Below are positions 35,033-43,484 of a stretch of DNA of 64,000 nucleotides, in pieces; position 1 is the first letter of the stretch, and each line of letters opens with the position of its first letter. Both the position numbers and the translations under genes were made by a program. A model generated the notes under the pieces. That model made no database searches and had not been told where the DNA came from. It saw only the letters and a program-made list of their open reading frames with translations. Where the stretch lies: assembly GCF_001984105.1 (NCBI RefSeq), contig NZ_MTQM01000008.1, positions 682,001 to 746,000 on the forward strand. Direction: 5' to 3'. This DNA comes from Microbacterium sp. CSI-V (GTDB taxonomy: Bacteria > Actinomycetota > Actinomycetes > Actinomycetales > Microbacteriaceae).

Positions 35033-35869
35033 TCAGCGCGGCGCGGCGAGCTCCTGCACGATCGCCACGGCCGCCAGCTGCCCCGCGGCGATCGCCGCCG
35101 CGAGCGTGGCCATGGAACCGGGGAAGTGGTCGGCGTGGGCCATGTCGCCGGCGGCGAGGATGCGTTCGACGCTCGTGCGGCCGAAGGGATCGACCCGCAC
35201 CGCGCCGGATTCCTGGAACGCGACGCCGAGCTGCTCCGCGAAGGGCGCGCGTTGCCGGGACACGGGGGCGACGAACGCCCCGGCGACCTCGAGAGTCGAG
35301 CCGTCCTCCAGGGTGAGGTGCAGTCCCTCGTCGGCCCCGTCCACCCGGAGCACGCGCGCCGGGTCGAGCACGACGACCTCGGATGCCACGGGCTCGAGCA
35401 TTCCCCGTAGTTTCGCGGCGTGCGGCGAGGCGTTCAGCACGGCGACCGGGCGCCCCGCGAATTCGTGACCGTGACAGAACGGGCAGTTCGCGACCCGGCG
35501 GCCCCAGTGCTCCGCGAGTCCGGGGATCGGAGGGAGGTCGTCGGCGAGGCCCGTGGCGAGGACGAGATACTCGGCGCGAAGGATCTCGCCGTCCACGTCC
35601 ACCCGCACACCGTCGGGATCTGCCGCGACCGAGGAGACGGCGGTGTCCCGGATCTCGACCGTCGCGTAAGCGGCGAGCTCCTCGCGGCCCCGCGCGCGCA
35701 GATCCGCGGGCGCGACGCCGTCGTTGCCCAGGAGGTTGTGCGCGTGATCGACGGTGGCGTTGCGATACTCGCCCGAGTCCAGGAGCAGCGTGCGTCGGTG
35801 CATGCGCCCGAGGGTGAGGGCGGCCTGCAGGCCGGCGGGTCCAGCGCCGATGATGATGGCCTCGTACAT
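35033..35869 (-). CDS. Thioredoxin reductase-like FAD/NAD(P) oxidoreductase
   Basis: Flavoprotein of 278 residues with FAD-binding GAGPAGLQAA (about 8-17), a redox-type CPFCHGHEF motif in the position of the TrxB CxxC, and the closing FAD motif ILAAGDMAHADHF. It is shorter than TrxB, and the residues around CxxC resemble the TrxB-like group often found beside regulators of detoxification. I chose the ATG giving MYEAIIIGAG (AAGGAG upstream); a longer frame would start inside the operator. Divergent from a MerR gene with a MerR-type promoter between them, so it is the probable regulated target. Confidence 0.88.
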   Translation of the reverse strand: MYEAIIIGAGPAGLQAALTLGRMHRRTLLLDSGEYRNATVDHAHNLLGNDGVAPADLRARGREELAAYATVEIRDTAVSSVAADPDGVRVDVDGEILRAEYLVLATGLADDLPPIPGLAEHWGRRVANCPFCHGHEFAGRPVAVLNASPHAAKLRGMLEPVASEVVVLDPARVLRVDGADEGLHLTLEDGSTLEVAGAFVAPVSRQRAPFAEQLGVAFQESGAVRVDPFGRTSVERILAAGDMAHADHFPGSMATLAAAIAAGQLAAVAIVQELAAPR

Positions 35870-35899
35870 GACGGGCTCCTTCCGTTTGCGTTCGCGATC

Positions 35900-35930
35900 A
35901 TCGTGTGACTTCATGTCGACATGAAGTCAA
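35900..35930 (-). promoter_or_regulatory. MerR-type promoter and operator
   Basis: A perfect 24-bp palindrome (each half TGACTTCATGTC, at 35906-35929) fills the spacer between TTGACT (35925-35930, minus strand) and CACGAT (35900-35905). The spacer is exactly 19 bases, the over-long spacing that MerR-family activators correct by DNA distortion. It reads toward the reductase gene. The MerR start codon lies inside the palindrome. Confidence 0.85.
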
Positions 35931-36352
35931 ATGGCGAGACGATCGGCGACGCAGCCGTACGGTTCGGGCTCGAGACGCACGTGCTGCGGCACTGGGAGGA
36001 CTCCGGGTTGCTGCACCCGGCGCGGAACCCGGCGGGGAGGCGCCTCTTCGGCGACGCGGACCTGGTGCGGATCGCGGTGATCCTCCGCAACAAGGCGGCG
36101 GGGATGTCGCTCGACCAGATTCGCGTGCTGCTGGACGAGGGTGCCCCCGACCGGCACCGCGTGCTGGAGGAGCACGTGGCCGAACTCGACCGCCGCGCCG
36201 CCGACATCGCGCAGGCGCGGGCGATGACCGAGCACGCCCTGCGCTGCCGAGCGCACGACATCACCCAGTGCCCCCGCTTCCGTAGCCACGTCGAGGACGT
36301 CCTCGTGGGACAGGCGCGCTGGCTCGTCAGCCACACCGAGCCACCGGAATGA
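35921..36352 (+). CDS. MerR-family transcriptional regulator
   Basis: Regulator of 143 residues with an N-terminal winged helix (about 7-40; TIGDAAVRFGLETHVLRHWE), the typical dimerisation coil, and a C-terminal segment with two cysteines (RCRAHDITQC) that could sense a thiol-reactive compound, oxidant or metal. The ATG sits within the 24-bp operator, so bound protein would also cover its own start region. The divergent oxidoreductase is the likely target. Confidence 0.9.
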   Translation: MKSNGETIGDAAVRFGLETHVLRHWEDSGLLHPARNPAGRRLFGDADLVRIAVILRNKAAGMSLDQIRVLLDEGAPDRHRVLEEHVAELDRRAADIAQARAMTEHALRCRAHDITQCPRFRSHVEDVLVGQARWLVSHTEPPE

Positions 36353-36412
36353 AGGCGCCGGCCGTCCACAGCGCTCCCGCCCGCGGCATCCCGCGCGAAC
36401 TAGCATGAACCG

Positions 36413-37786
36413 GTGACCACGCCCCCTCTCTCGACCGAGCAGCAGGCGCTGTTCCGGCTGATCGAGGACACGCGCGAGCACGTGTTCGTCACCGGCCGCG
36501 CGGGCACGGGCAAGTCGACGCTCCTGCAGCACCTGGCGTACAACACGAAGAAGCAGATCGCCGTGTGCGCGCCGACGGGCGTGGCCGCGTTGAACGTCGA
36601 GGGGCAGACGATCCACTCGCTGTTCCGGCTGCCGATCGGGCTCATCGCGAACGGTGACATCGACCAGAACGATGCGACCCGCAAGCTCCTCAACGCGATC
36701 GACACCCTCGTCATCGACGAGATCTCGATGGTGAACGCCGATCTGATGGATGCCATCGACCGCTCGCTCCGTCAGGCCCGCGGTCGCCGCGCCGAGCCGT
36801 TCGGCGGGACGCAGATCGTGATGTTCGGCGACCCGTACCAGCTCGCACCGGTGCCGCCGCGCGGTGACGAGGCGCGCTACATTCGCGATCACTACCGCTC
36901 GTTCTGGTTCTTCGACGCGAAGGTCTGGTCCGGCGAGACCTCGGGCGACGGACTCATCGACATCGGCCGTCACGGCGCCGACCTGCACGTGAACGAGCTG
37001 GTCGAGATCCACCGGCAGTCCGACCCGGGCTTCAAGTCGCTGCTGAACGCCGTGCGGTACGGACGCGTCACGGCCGACATGGCCGGCATCCTCAACTCCG
37101 CCGGTGCCCGCACGCCGCCGCACCCCGCCGACGGCGAGCACCCGATCATCACGCTGGCGACCCGCAACGACCGCGTCAACGAGATCAACCGCCGACACCT
37201 CGAAGAGCTCGTCGGTCGCACGCAGACGGCGAACGCCGAGATCTCGGGCGACTTCGGGCGGGGCGAGGCGAACTACCCGGCCGAGCTCGCGTTGACGCTC
37301 AAGATCGGCGCGCAGGTGATGTTCCTGCGCAACGACTCGGCCCAGTTCGGCGAGGGGCCGCGGTGGGTCAACGGCACGATCGGCACGGTCACCCGTATCG
37401 CCGGCGACAGCGTGCGGGTCGAGGTCGACGGTGTCGAGCACGACGTCGAGCCCGCCGTCTGGGAGCGCTACCGCTACGCCTACGATCCCGGCACGAAGAA
37501 CCTCTCGCGCGAGATCGTCGCCGAGTTCACGCAGTTCCCGCTCCGGCTGGCGTGGGCGGTGACGATCCACAAGTCGCAGGGCAAGACGTACGACCGCGCG
37601 GTCGTCGACCTCGGAGCAGGGGCGTTCGCCCCCGGGCAGACCTACGTCGCGCTGAGCCGACTCACCTCGCTCGACGGCCTCTACCTCTCGCGTCCGCTCC
37701 GCCCGAGCGACATCCGCGTCGATGAGGACGTCCGGCGGTTCATGAAGCAGGCCTGGCTCGGCCGCCAGCAGGCGGCGCAGGCCTGA
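36413..37786 (+). CDS. PIF1/RecD2-like ATP-dependent DNA helicase
   Basis: SF1B-type helicase of 457 residues: Walker A GRAGTGKST (about 28-36), motif II LVIDEISMV, motif III FGDPYQLAPV, SH3-like insertion, and motif V/VI region TIHKSQGKTYDRAVVDLG ... TYVALSRLTSLDGLYLS. Expected to unwind DNA 5' to 3' in replication or repair. Compact, without the N-terminal domain of RecD2. TAGCAT ends 6 bases before the GTG start, so likely leaderless. Confidence 0.88.
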   Translation: MTTPPLSTEQQALFRLIEDTREHVFVTGRAGTGKSTLLQHLAYNTKKQIAVCAPTGVAALNVEGQTIHSLFRLPIGLIANGDIDQNDATRKLLNAIDTLVIDEISMVNADLMDAIDRSLRQARGRRAEPFGGTQIVMFGDPYQLAPVPPRGDEARYIRDHYRSFWFFDAKVWSGETSGDGLIDIGRHGADLHVNELVEIHRQSDPGFKSLLNAVRYGRVTADMAGILNSAGARTPPHPADGEHPIITLATRNDRVNEINRRHLEELVGRTQTANAEISGDFGRGEANYPAELALTLKIGAQVMFLRNDSAQFGEGPRWVNGTIGTVTRIAGDSVRVEVDGVEHDVEPAVWERYRYAYDPGTKNLSREIVAEFTQFPLRLAWAVTIHKSQGKTYDRAVVDLGAGAFAPGQTYVALSRLTSLDGLYLSRPLRPSDIRVDEDVRRFMKQAWLGRQQAAQA

Positions 37787-37795
37787 GCGCCCGGC

Positions 37796-38449
37796 TCAGG
37801 CGACGTGCGACGCCTTCGCCCGCGCGAGGTCGGCGCACAGTTCGGTCGTGAAGCGGTAGGCGACGAGCACCTCGTCGATGACGCGCTCCTTCTCGTCGTC
37901 GTCCCACGGGGCGGCATCCAGTTGTTCCCGGTAGACGCGCTTGAACGCCGTGGGGTCGGCGATCTCGGCGAAGAGATAGAGGCCGATGCCGTTGGTCTCG
38001 AAGCCGAACCGGCGCTGCAGAGCGCGGCCGATGGACCGGCCGCCCGAGAGGTCGCCGAGATAGCGCGTGTAATGGTGGGCGACGAAGCCGCCGGGCCAGC
38101 GCGCCGCGAGACGGCGGATACGCGACACATAGGCCTGTGTCGTCGGGAGGGGAGCGATGCGTTCGCGCCAGTCGGCACCGACGAGGAACGCCAGGTCGGC
38201 CTCGATCGCGGGCAGACGCGTGAGCTTGTCGCTGAGGAACACCGAGGCGACCGGGTCGTCGCGCAGCAGATCCGCGCCGGCCTCGAGTGCGGCGTAGATG
38301 AACCACTGCTGCGAGACGTGGGCGATGTAGTCCTCGCGGGTCCCCGCGCCGGTGATGAGATTGGCCATGAAGTCCGCGAGCTCGGACGGGGCGTGTGCAG
38401 CGCTCGATCGTTCCCGCAGGGCGGCGGTGAACGAGGCGACGGCGTTCAT
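37796..38449 (-). CDS. Heme oxygenase (biliverdin-producing), HO-1/HmuO type
   Basis: Degrades heme to biliverdin, CO and iron, freeing iron from imported heme. The 217-residue protein has the proximal histidine in RSSAAH (His19), and the distal helix motif RYLGDLSGGRSIG. Length matches Corynebacterium HmuO. A DtxR/IdeR-type box lies 16-40 bases upstream of the start, in agreement with iron repression known for hmuO. No heme importer genes are adjacent. Confidence 0.92.
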   Translation of the reverse strand: MNAVASFTAALRERSSAAHAPSELADFMANLITGAGTREDYIAHVSQQWFIYAALEAGADLLRDDPVASVFLSDKLTRLPAIEADLAFLVGADWRERIAPLPTTQAYVSRIRRLAARWPGGFVAHHYTRYLGDLSGGRSIGRALQRRFGFETNGIGLYLFAEIADPTAFKRVYREQLDAAPWDDDEKERVIDEVLVAYRFTTELCADLARAKASHVA

Positions 38450-38465
38450 GCCGACATCATACGCA

Positions 38466-38486
38466 ACGGGTTAGGCGAACCTAACC
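38466..38486. promoter_or_regulatory. DtxR/IdeR iron box upstream of heme oxygenase
   Basis: Perfect inverted repeat GGTTAGG-CGAA-CCTAACC at 38469-38486; the 19-mer beginning at 38466 matches the TTAGGTTAGGCTAACCTAA consensus at 15 positions. Confidence 0.8.
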
Positions 38487-38633
38487 CCGAACGTCCATGG
38501 ATGCCGTCTGCATCCGCAACCGTGATCGAGCCGTGACTCCGCGACCGTGCACCCCGGCGCTGCGTGTGTTCAGCGTGTGTTTGAATTCTTCGAGCGCGCG
38601 ATTCGTCGTGCGCGGAATCATCCGGGGGTGGAC

Positions 38634-39902
38634 ATGCGGGGTTGGCGCCGATCAGTGGCCGTCGTGGTCGCGGGAGCCAGCATCATCGCCGTCACCCTGA
38701 CGGGGTGCACGCCGGAGGCGACGGCATCCATCGACGTTCCCGAGCAGGCGCAGGGCGCGCTGCCCGACGACACGGTCTCCCAGCTTCGGGATGCCGTGAC
38801 CTCGGCGATGGCGATCACCGGTTCGACCGGCGCAATCGTCGGTGTCTGGGCGCCCTGGAGCGGCTCGTGGGTCTCGGGCCTGGGGACGCAGGGTCCGGGC
38901 GGGGCCGAGGTCACCGCCGATATGGGCTTCCGCGCCGCGGACGTGACGCGCGCGATGACCTGCGACATCGTCTACGAGCTCGCCGCCGACGGCACGTTCT
39001 CGCTCGATGACCCCGTGACCGACTGGGTCAGCGGCCTCCCGGGATTCGACGACATCACGCTCGGTCAGCTGTGCAACGGCACGTCGGGCCTCGGCGGGTA
39101 CCAGTCGTACCTCTCGAACCAGGTGCTGACCAACCCCGACCGCGTCTGGAACGTCCGCGAGCTCATGGCGTACGGCATCGCCAGTCCCCGGCAGAACGCG
39201 CCGGGCGCGGCGTACGCGAACGCCGACACGAACTACCTCCTCGCGGGCATGGCCGTCGAACGCGCCACGGGAGAGACGCTCTCCGACCTCATCGCCGAGC
39301 GCGTGGCACGCCCGCTCGGACTCGACGCCACCTCGCTCCCGGGCCCCGCCGCCGCGGCACCGTCGGCCGATCCGCTCAACGGGTACTGGTCGCGGCCCAA
39401 TGCCGACGGCGCATGGAACTGCACCGACCCCGGCGACTACACCGTGACCTCGGCGAGTCTCGGGGCCGGCGACTCGGGCGTCGTGACCGACATCACCGAC
39501 CTCGGCCGGTACGCGCAGGCCCTCGCGACCGGCGCGCTGCTGCCCCCGGACAACACCCGCTTCGCCTCCCCGCTGCCCGCCAGCGGCGATGCCCCCACCT
39601 GGTACACCGCCACGGGCGCCGCCTACCAGGCCGGTTCGCTCATCGGGCAGTTCGGCTCCGTCCCCGGCTACATCGTGGGCGCGTTCGCCGACCCGTCGAC
39701 CGGCATGTCGGTCGCCGTGGTGCTGAACAACTCCGGAGCGAACGAGAACGCCGGTGCGTGGCTCGCGTGGGAGCTCGCGGCGATCGCGTCGAAGGCGCCC
39801 GCCGCCGACGGCCGCTCGGTCCCCGAGGCCGGTCTGCCGTGGACGGCGGAGCAGATGCGCAACAACCTCAGCACCATCGCCATCTGCCCTCCCGCGCAGT
39901 GA
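38634..39902 (+). CDS. Serine-hydrolase (beta-lactamase class C-like) lipoprotein without catalytic Ser/Lys
   Basis: Exported lipoprotein of 422 residues (lipobox LTGC near residue 24) with the class C beta-lactamase/PBP-like fold: DDPVTDWVSGLPGF, TSGLGGY and the YAN motif (Tyr194) are all recognisable. At the SxxK position, where relatives read FRIGSVTK, this protein reads FRAADVTR: Ser is replaced by Asp103 and Lys by Arg106. It should therefore not acylate and may be a binding protein or pseudoenzyme. The ATG at 38634 or the GTG 6 bases earlier could be the start; both are preceded by G-rich sequence. Confidence 0.82.
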   Translation: MRGWRRSVAVVVAGASIIAVTLTGCTPEATASIDVPEQAQGALPDDTVSQLRDAVTSAMAITGSTGAIVGVWAPWSGSWVSGLGTQGPGGAEVTADMGFRAADVTRAMTCDIVYELAADGTFSLDDPVTDWVSGLPGFDDITLGQLCNGTSGLGGYQSYLSNQVLTNPDRVWNVRELMAYGIASPRQNAPGAAYANADTNYLLAGMAVERATGETLSDLIAERVARPLGLDATSLPGPAAAAPSADPLNGYWSRPNADGAWNCTDPGDYTVTSASLGAGDSGVVTDITDLGRYAQALATGALLPPDNTRFASPLPASGDAPTWYTATGAAYQAGSLIGQFGSVPGYIVGAFADPSTGMSVAVVLNNSGANENAGAWLAWELAAIASKAPAADGRSVPEAGLPWTAEQMRNNLSTIAICPPAQ

Positions 39903-39921
39903 CCGCCCGGGTGGTCGCACG

Positions 39922-40791
39922 ATGACCGCGCGCTCGGGTCGGGGGTCCGCGGCCGCCCTGGTCCTCGTCGGGCTCGCGTGCCAGGAGGTCGGCGCCTCGT
40001 TCGCGGTCATGCTCTTCCCGGCGACCGGGCCGCTGGGCATCGTCATGCTGCGCCTGGTGTTCTCGGCCCTGCTGCTGCTCGCCATCGCCCGGCCGCGGCT
40101 GCGCGGCCACACGGCGGGCGCGTGGCGTTCGGTCGTGTGGTTCGGTGTGGTGCTGGCATCCATGAACGGGCTGTTCTACCTCGCGCTGGAGCGGCTTCCA
40201 CTGGGCGTCACCGTGACGATCGAGGTGCTCGGTCCGCTGACGCTGTCGATCCTCACGGCGTCCGGACTCGCCCGCTGGCTGTGGGCCGGTCTCGCCCTCG
40301 CGGGCGTGGGGGCGCTCGGGGCGGGCGGATGGGACCGGCTCGATGCCCTCGGCGTGGTGTTCGCCCTCGCGGCGGCCGTGAGCTGGGCGCTGTACATCCT
40401 CGCCTCCGCGCGCGTGGGGCGGGAGTTCCCGCGGTTGGACGGCCTCGCGCTCGCGATGACCGTCGGCGCCGTGATCGCGCTGCCCTTCGGTGTCCTGCAG
40501 GCCGGTTCCGCGCTCCTCCAGCCCGGCATCCTGGCGCTGGGCGCGGCGGTCGCCCTGCTGTCGTCGACGGTGCCGTACGCGCTCGAACTCATCGCGTTGC
40601 GCCGCCTCCCGGCATCCGCCTTCGCGATCATGATGAGCCTCGGTCCGGCGACCGCGTCCATCGCCGGCTTCCTCCTTCTCGGACAGCACCTGTCGTGGCT
40701 CGAGATCGCCGGTATCGCGCTGGTCATCGCGGCGAGCATCGGTGCGGTGACCGCTGCCTCCCGGCGACCCGCGATCGAACCCGTCGGCTGA
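39922..40791 (+). CDS. EamA/RhtA-type DMT superfamily transporter
   Basis: Ten-helix drug/metabolite transporter of 289 residues with two EamA repeats (LERLPLGVTVTIEVLGPL and LRRLPASAFAIMMSLGPA), most like RhtA exporters of threonine/homoserine. It begins 19 bases after the serine-hydrolase-like gene. Substrate not determinable. Confidence 0.88.
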   Translation: MTARSGRGSAAALVLVGLACQEVGASFAVMLFPATGPLGIVMLRLVFSALLLLAIARPRLRGHTAGAWRSVVWFGVVLASMNGLFYLALERLPLGVTVTIEVLGPLTLSILTASGLARWLWAGLALAGVGALGAGGWDRLDALGVVFALAAAVSWALYILASARVGREFPRLDGLALAMTVGAVIALPFGVLQAGSALLQPGILALGAAVALLSSTVPYALELIALRRLPASAFAIMMSLGPATASIAGFLLLGQHLSWLEIAGIALVIAASIGAVTAASRRPAIEPVG

Positions 40792-40794
40792 GGA

Positions 40795-40833
40795 CGGATG
40801 CCACGTCCCGGCGCCCCGCGCCAGCGGCATCCG
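40795..40833. terminator. Possible terminator between the DMT and CorA genes
   Basis: Arms CGGATGCC and GGCATCCG with a GC-rich loop; contains the recurrent GGATGCC word. Weak because the loop is long and there is no T run. Confidence 0.4.
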
Positions 40834-40863
40834 ATGTCCATCTTCGGGGGGTAGAACGTACTC

Positions 40864-41862
40864 ATGCCCATCATCGACAGCGCCGTGTACGTCGACGGTC
40901 ACCGCATCGAGAACCCGTCGAGCCTTGACCAGACGTTCGAGTACATGGAGGCCCACGGCGGCATGGCGTGGATCGGCCTGCTGCGCCCGTCCTCCGACGA
41001 GCTCGAGCGCGTGGCCGCGGAGTTCTCGTTGCACCCGCTCGCGGTCGAGGACGCCCTCGCCGGGCATCAGCGGTCGAAGCTCGAGCGCTACGGCGACAAC
41101 CTGTTCGCCGTGCTGCGGCCCGCGCGCTACGACGACGCGACCGAGACGGTCCACTTCGGAGAACTGCACGTCTTCGTCGGCTCCGACTACGTCGTCACGG
41201 TGCGGCAGGCGGAGGTGCCCGACCTCGCGCGGGTGCGTCGGCGCCTCGAGGGTCAGCCGGAGCTGCTCGCGCGCGGCCCCGAAGCCGTGCTGTACGCGAT
41301 CCTCGACGAGGTGGTCGACCAGTACGACCCCGTCGCGGCGGGGCTGCAGAACGACGTCGACGAGATCGAGGACCAGCTCTTCGGTGGGGGCGACGCCGAG
41401 CTGACGCAGCGCATCTACGAACTCGCGCGCGAGGTGATCCACTTCCAGCGGGCGACCGAACCGCTGCGCGACATGTTGGAGGCGCTGCTGCGAGGGGCCG
41501 ACAAGTACGGGGTGGAGATCGAGCTGCAGCGCTCGCTCCGCGACGTGCTCGACCACGTCCTGCGGCAGTGCGACAAGCTGGCCTCCCTCCGCGCGATCCT
41601 CGACAACGCCCTCACCGTCAACGCCACGCTCGTCACGCACCGGCAGACCGAGACGTCGCTCGAGCAGAACGAGCAGGTCAAGAAGATCTCCGGCTGGGCG
41701 GCGATCCTGTTCGGGCCGTCACTGGTGGGCGCGATCTACGGCATGAACTTCAAGAACATGCCCGAACTCGACTGGACTCTGGGCTACCCGATGGCTCTGG
41801 CGCTGATGGCGGCGACGTCCTTCGGCCTGTGGCTGACCTTCAAACGCAAGCACTGGCTCTGA
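40864..41862 (+). CDS. corA: CorA-type magnesium/divalent cation channel
   Basis: CorA/Mrs2-family channel of 332 residues: long cytoplasmic N-terminal domain, then two C-terminal membrane helices with the YGMNFKNMPELDW signature (GMN motif) in the loop between them. Carries Mg2+ (also Co2+/Ni2+). TAGAAC ends 6 bases before the ATG, so probably leaderless. Confidence 0.94.
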   Translation: MPIIDSAVYVDGHRIENPSSLDQTFEYMEAHGGMAWIGLLRPSSDELERVAAEFSLHPLAVEDALAGHQRSKLERYGDNLFAVLRPARYDDATETVHFGELHVFVGSDYVVTVRQAEVPDLARVRRRLEGQPELLARGPEAVLYAILDEVVDQYDPVAAGLQNDVDEIEDQLFGGGDAELTQRIYELAREVIHFQRATEPLRDMLEALLRGADKYGVEIELQRSLRDVLDHVLRQCDKLASLRAILDNALTVNATLVTHRQTETSLEQNEQVKKISGWAAILFGPSLVGAIYGMNFKNMPELDWTLGYPMALALMAATSFGLWLTFKRKHWL

Positions 41863-41915
41863 GAACGCACGGCGCGCTTCGCCTCGGAGCGGGCCGTGGT
41901 GCCGATGATGGACGG

Positions 41916-43412
41916 GTGACTGACACCACTCCCGCGGGCTCCGGCGGCGCTGCCGAGCCGACCACCACCTCGACCGTGCACCTCGAGGACGAGGGGTACC
42001 ACAAGCGCCTGAGTTCGCGTCAGGTGCAGATGATCGCCATCGGCGGCGCGATCGGCACCGGCCTGTTCCTCGGCGCCGGAGGGCGCCTCGCGCAGGCGGG
42101 TCCGGCGATCGTGATCTCGTACGCCGTGTGCGGGCTCTTCGCGTTCTTCATCCTCCGCGCGCTCGGGGAGCTCGTGCTGCACCGCCCCACGTCGGGCTCG
42201 TTCGTCTCGTACGCGCGGGAGTTCTTCGGCGAGAAGGCCGCGTTCGTGTCGGGCTGGTTCTACTGGATCAACTGGGCCACGACGACGATGGTCGACATCA
42301 CCGCGGCAGCGCTCTACATGAACTTCTTCGGCAAGTACGTGCCGTGGATCGGCGCCGTCCCGCAGTGGGTGTGGGCGCTCGCCGCCCTCGTCACCGTGCT
42401 CGCAGTCAACCTCGTGTCGGTGAAGGTGTTCGGCGAACTGGAGTTCTGGTTCGCCCTCATCAAGGTCACGGCCCTCGTGGCTTTCCTGCTGGTGGGCATC
42501 TACTTCGTCGTCTTCGGCACACCCACCGGAGCGCCCGTCGGGTTCTCGCTCATCGCCGACAACGGCGGCTTCTTCCCCAACGGCATCCTGCCCGCGATCA
42601 TCCTCATGCAGGGCGTCGTGTTCGCCTACGCCTCGATCGAGCTGATCGGCACGGCCGCGGGCGAGACGAAGAACCCCGAGAAGGTCATGCCGCGCGCGAT
42701 CAACTCGGTCATCATCCGCGTCGCGGTGTTCTACGTCGGCTCGGTGCTGCTGCTGTCGCTCCTGCTGCCCTTCACCGCGTACTCGAAGGACGAGAGCCCG
42801 TTCGTGACGTTCTTCGCCTCGATCGGCGTGCCCGGCGTCGACGTGATCATGAACCTCGTGGTGCTGACCGCGGCGCTGTCGTCGCTGAACGCGGGGCTGT
42901 ACTCCACCGGCCGCATCCTCCGGTCGATGGCGGTGGCCGGTTCCGCTCCGAGGTTCGCCGCGCGCATGAACAAGGCGGGCGTGCCGTACGGCGGCATCGC
43001 GATCACGGCGTTCGTCGCGCTCTTCGGAGTCGTCATCAACTTCGTCGCCCCGAGCGATGCGTTCGAGACCGTCCTGAACGTCGCCGCCGTCGGCATCCTC
43101 GTCACCTGGGCGACCATCATGCTCTGCCAGATGAAGTTCAAGCGCCTCACCGACCGCGGTGAGCTGGTGCGTCCGAAGTTCCGGCTGTTCTGGGCTCCCT
43201 ACACGGGGTACCTGACCCTGGCGTTCCTGGCGATCGTGCTCGTGCTGGTGTTCGTGGACTCGCCCGCGACGGCGCTCGTCGCGCTGGGGGCGAGCATCTG
43301 CATCGCGATCGGCTGGTTCGCGTGCCGCAAGCGCATCGCCGAGCTCGCCGAGGAGCGCGAGGGCTACACCGGCACGGTGCCGGTGGTGCCCTCCCCGTTC
43401 TCGAAGGAGTAG
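41916..43412 (+). CDS. APC-family amino acid permease (AnsP/GabP-like)
   Basis: Twelve-helix amino acid/proton symporter of 498 residues with the AAT-family N-terminal signature MIAIGGAIGTGLFLGAG and GETKNPEKVMPRAINSVI. Closest in pattern to asparagine/GABA permeases, but specificity cannot be read from motifs. I chose the GTG giving VTDTTPAGSGG; GATGAT ends 6 bases upstream, suggesting another leaderless gene. The much longer open frame to the left is only an overlap with corA. Confidence 0.88.
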   Translation: MTDTTPAGSGGAAEPTTTSTVHLEDEGYHKRLSSRQVQMIAIGGAIGTGLFLGAGGRLAQAGPAIVISYAVCGLFAFFILRALGELVLHRPTSGSFVSYAREFFGEKAAFVSGWFYWINWATTTMVDITAAALYMNFFGKYVPWIGAVPQWVWALAALVTVLAVNLVSVKVFGELEFWFALIKVTALVAFLLVGIYFVVFGTPTGAPVGFSLIADNGGFFPNGILPAIILMQGVVFAYASIELIGTAAGETKNPEKVMPRAINSVIIRVAVFYVGSVLLLSLLLPFTAYSKDESPFVTFFASIGVPGVDVIMNLVVLTAALSSLNAGLYSTGRILRSMAVAGSAPRFAARMNKAGVPYGGIAITAFVALFGVVINFVAPSDAFETVLNVAAVGILVTWATIMLCQMKFKRLTDRGELVRPKFRLFWAPYTGYLTLAFLAIVLVLVFVDSPATALVALGASICIAIGWFACRKRIAELAEEREGYTGTVPVVPSPFSKE

Positions 43413-43418
43413 CCCGTT

Positions 43419-43484
43419 CGCGTGAGTCGCCAAGATTTGTCGCTTCTCGGCGAGCCGAGGCGACAGATCTTGGCGACTCACGCG
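43419..43484. repeat. Long intergenic palindrome, GTGAGTCGCCA family, copy 1
   Basis: Arms of about 25 bases (CGCGTGAGTCGCCAAGATTT...) with one mismatch, enclosing a small CTCGG/CCGAG hairpin. Separates the convergent permease and pobA genes and contains the pobA stop codon. Confidence 0.95.
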
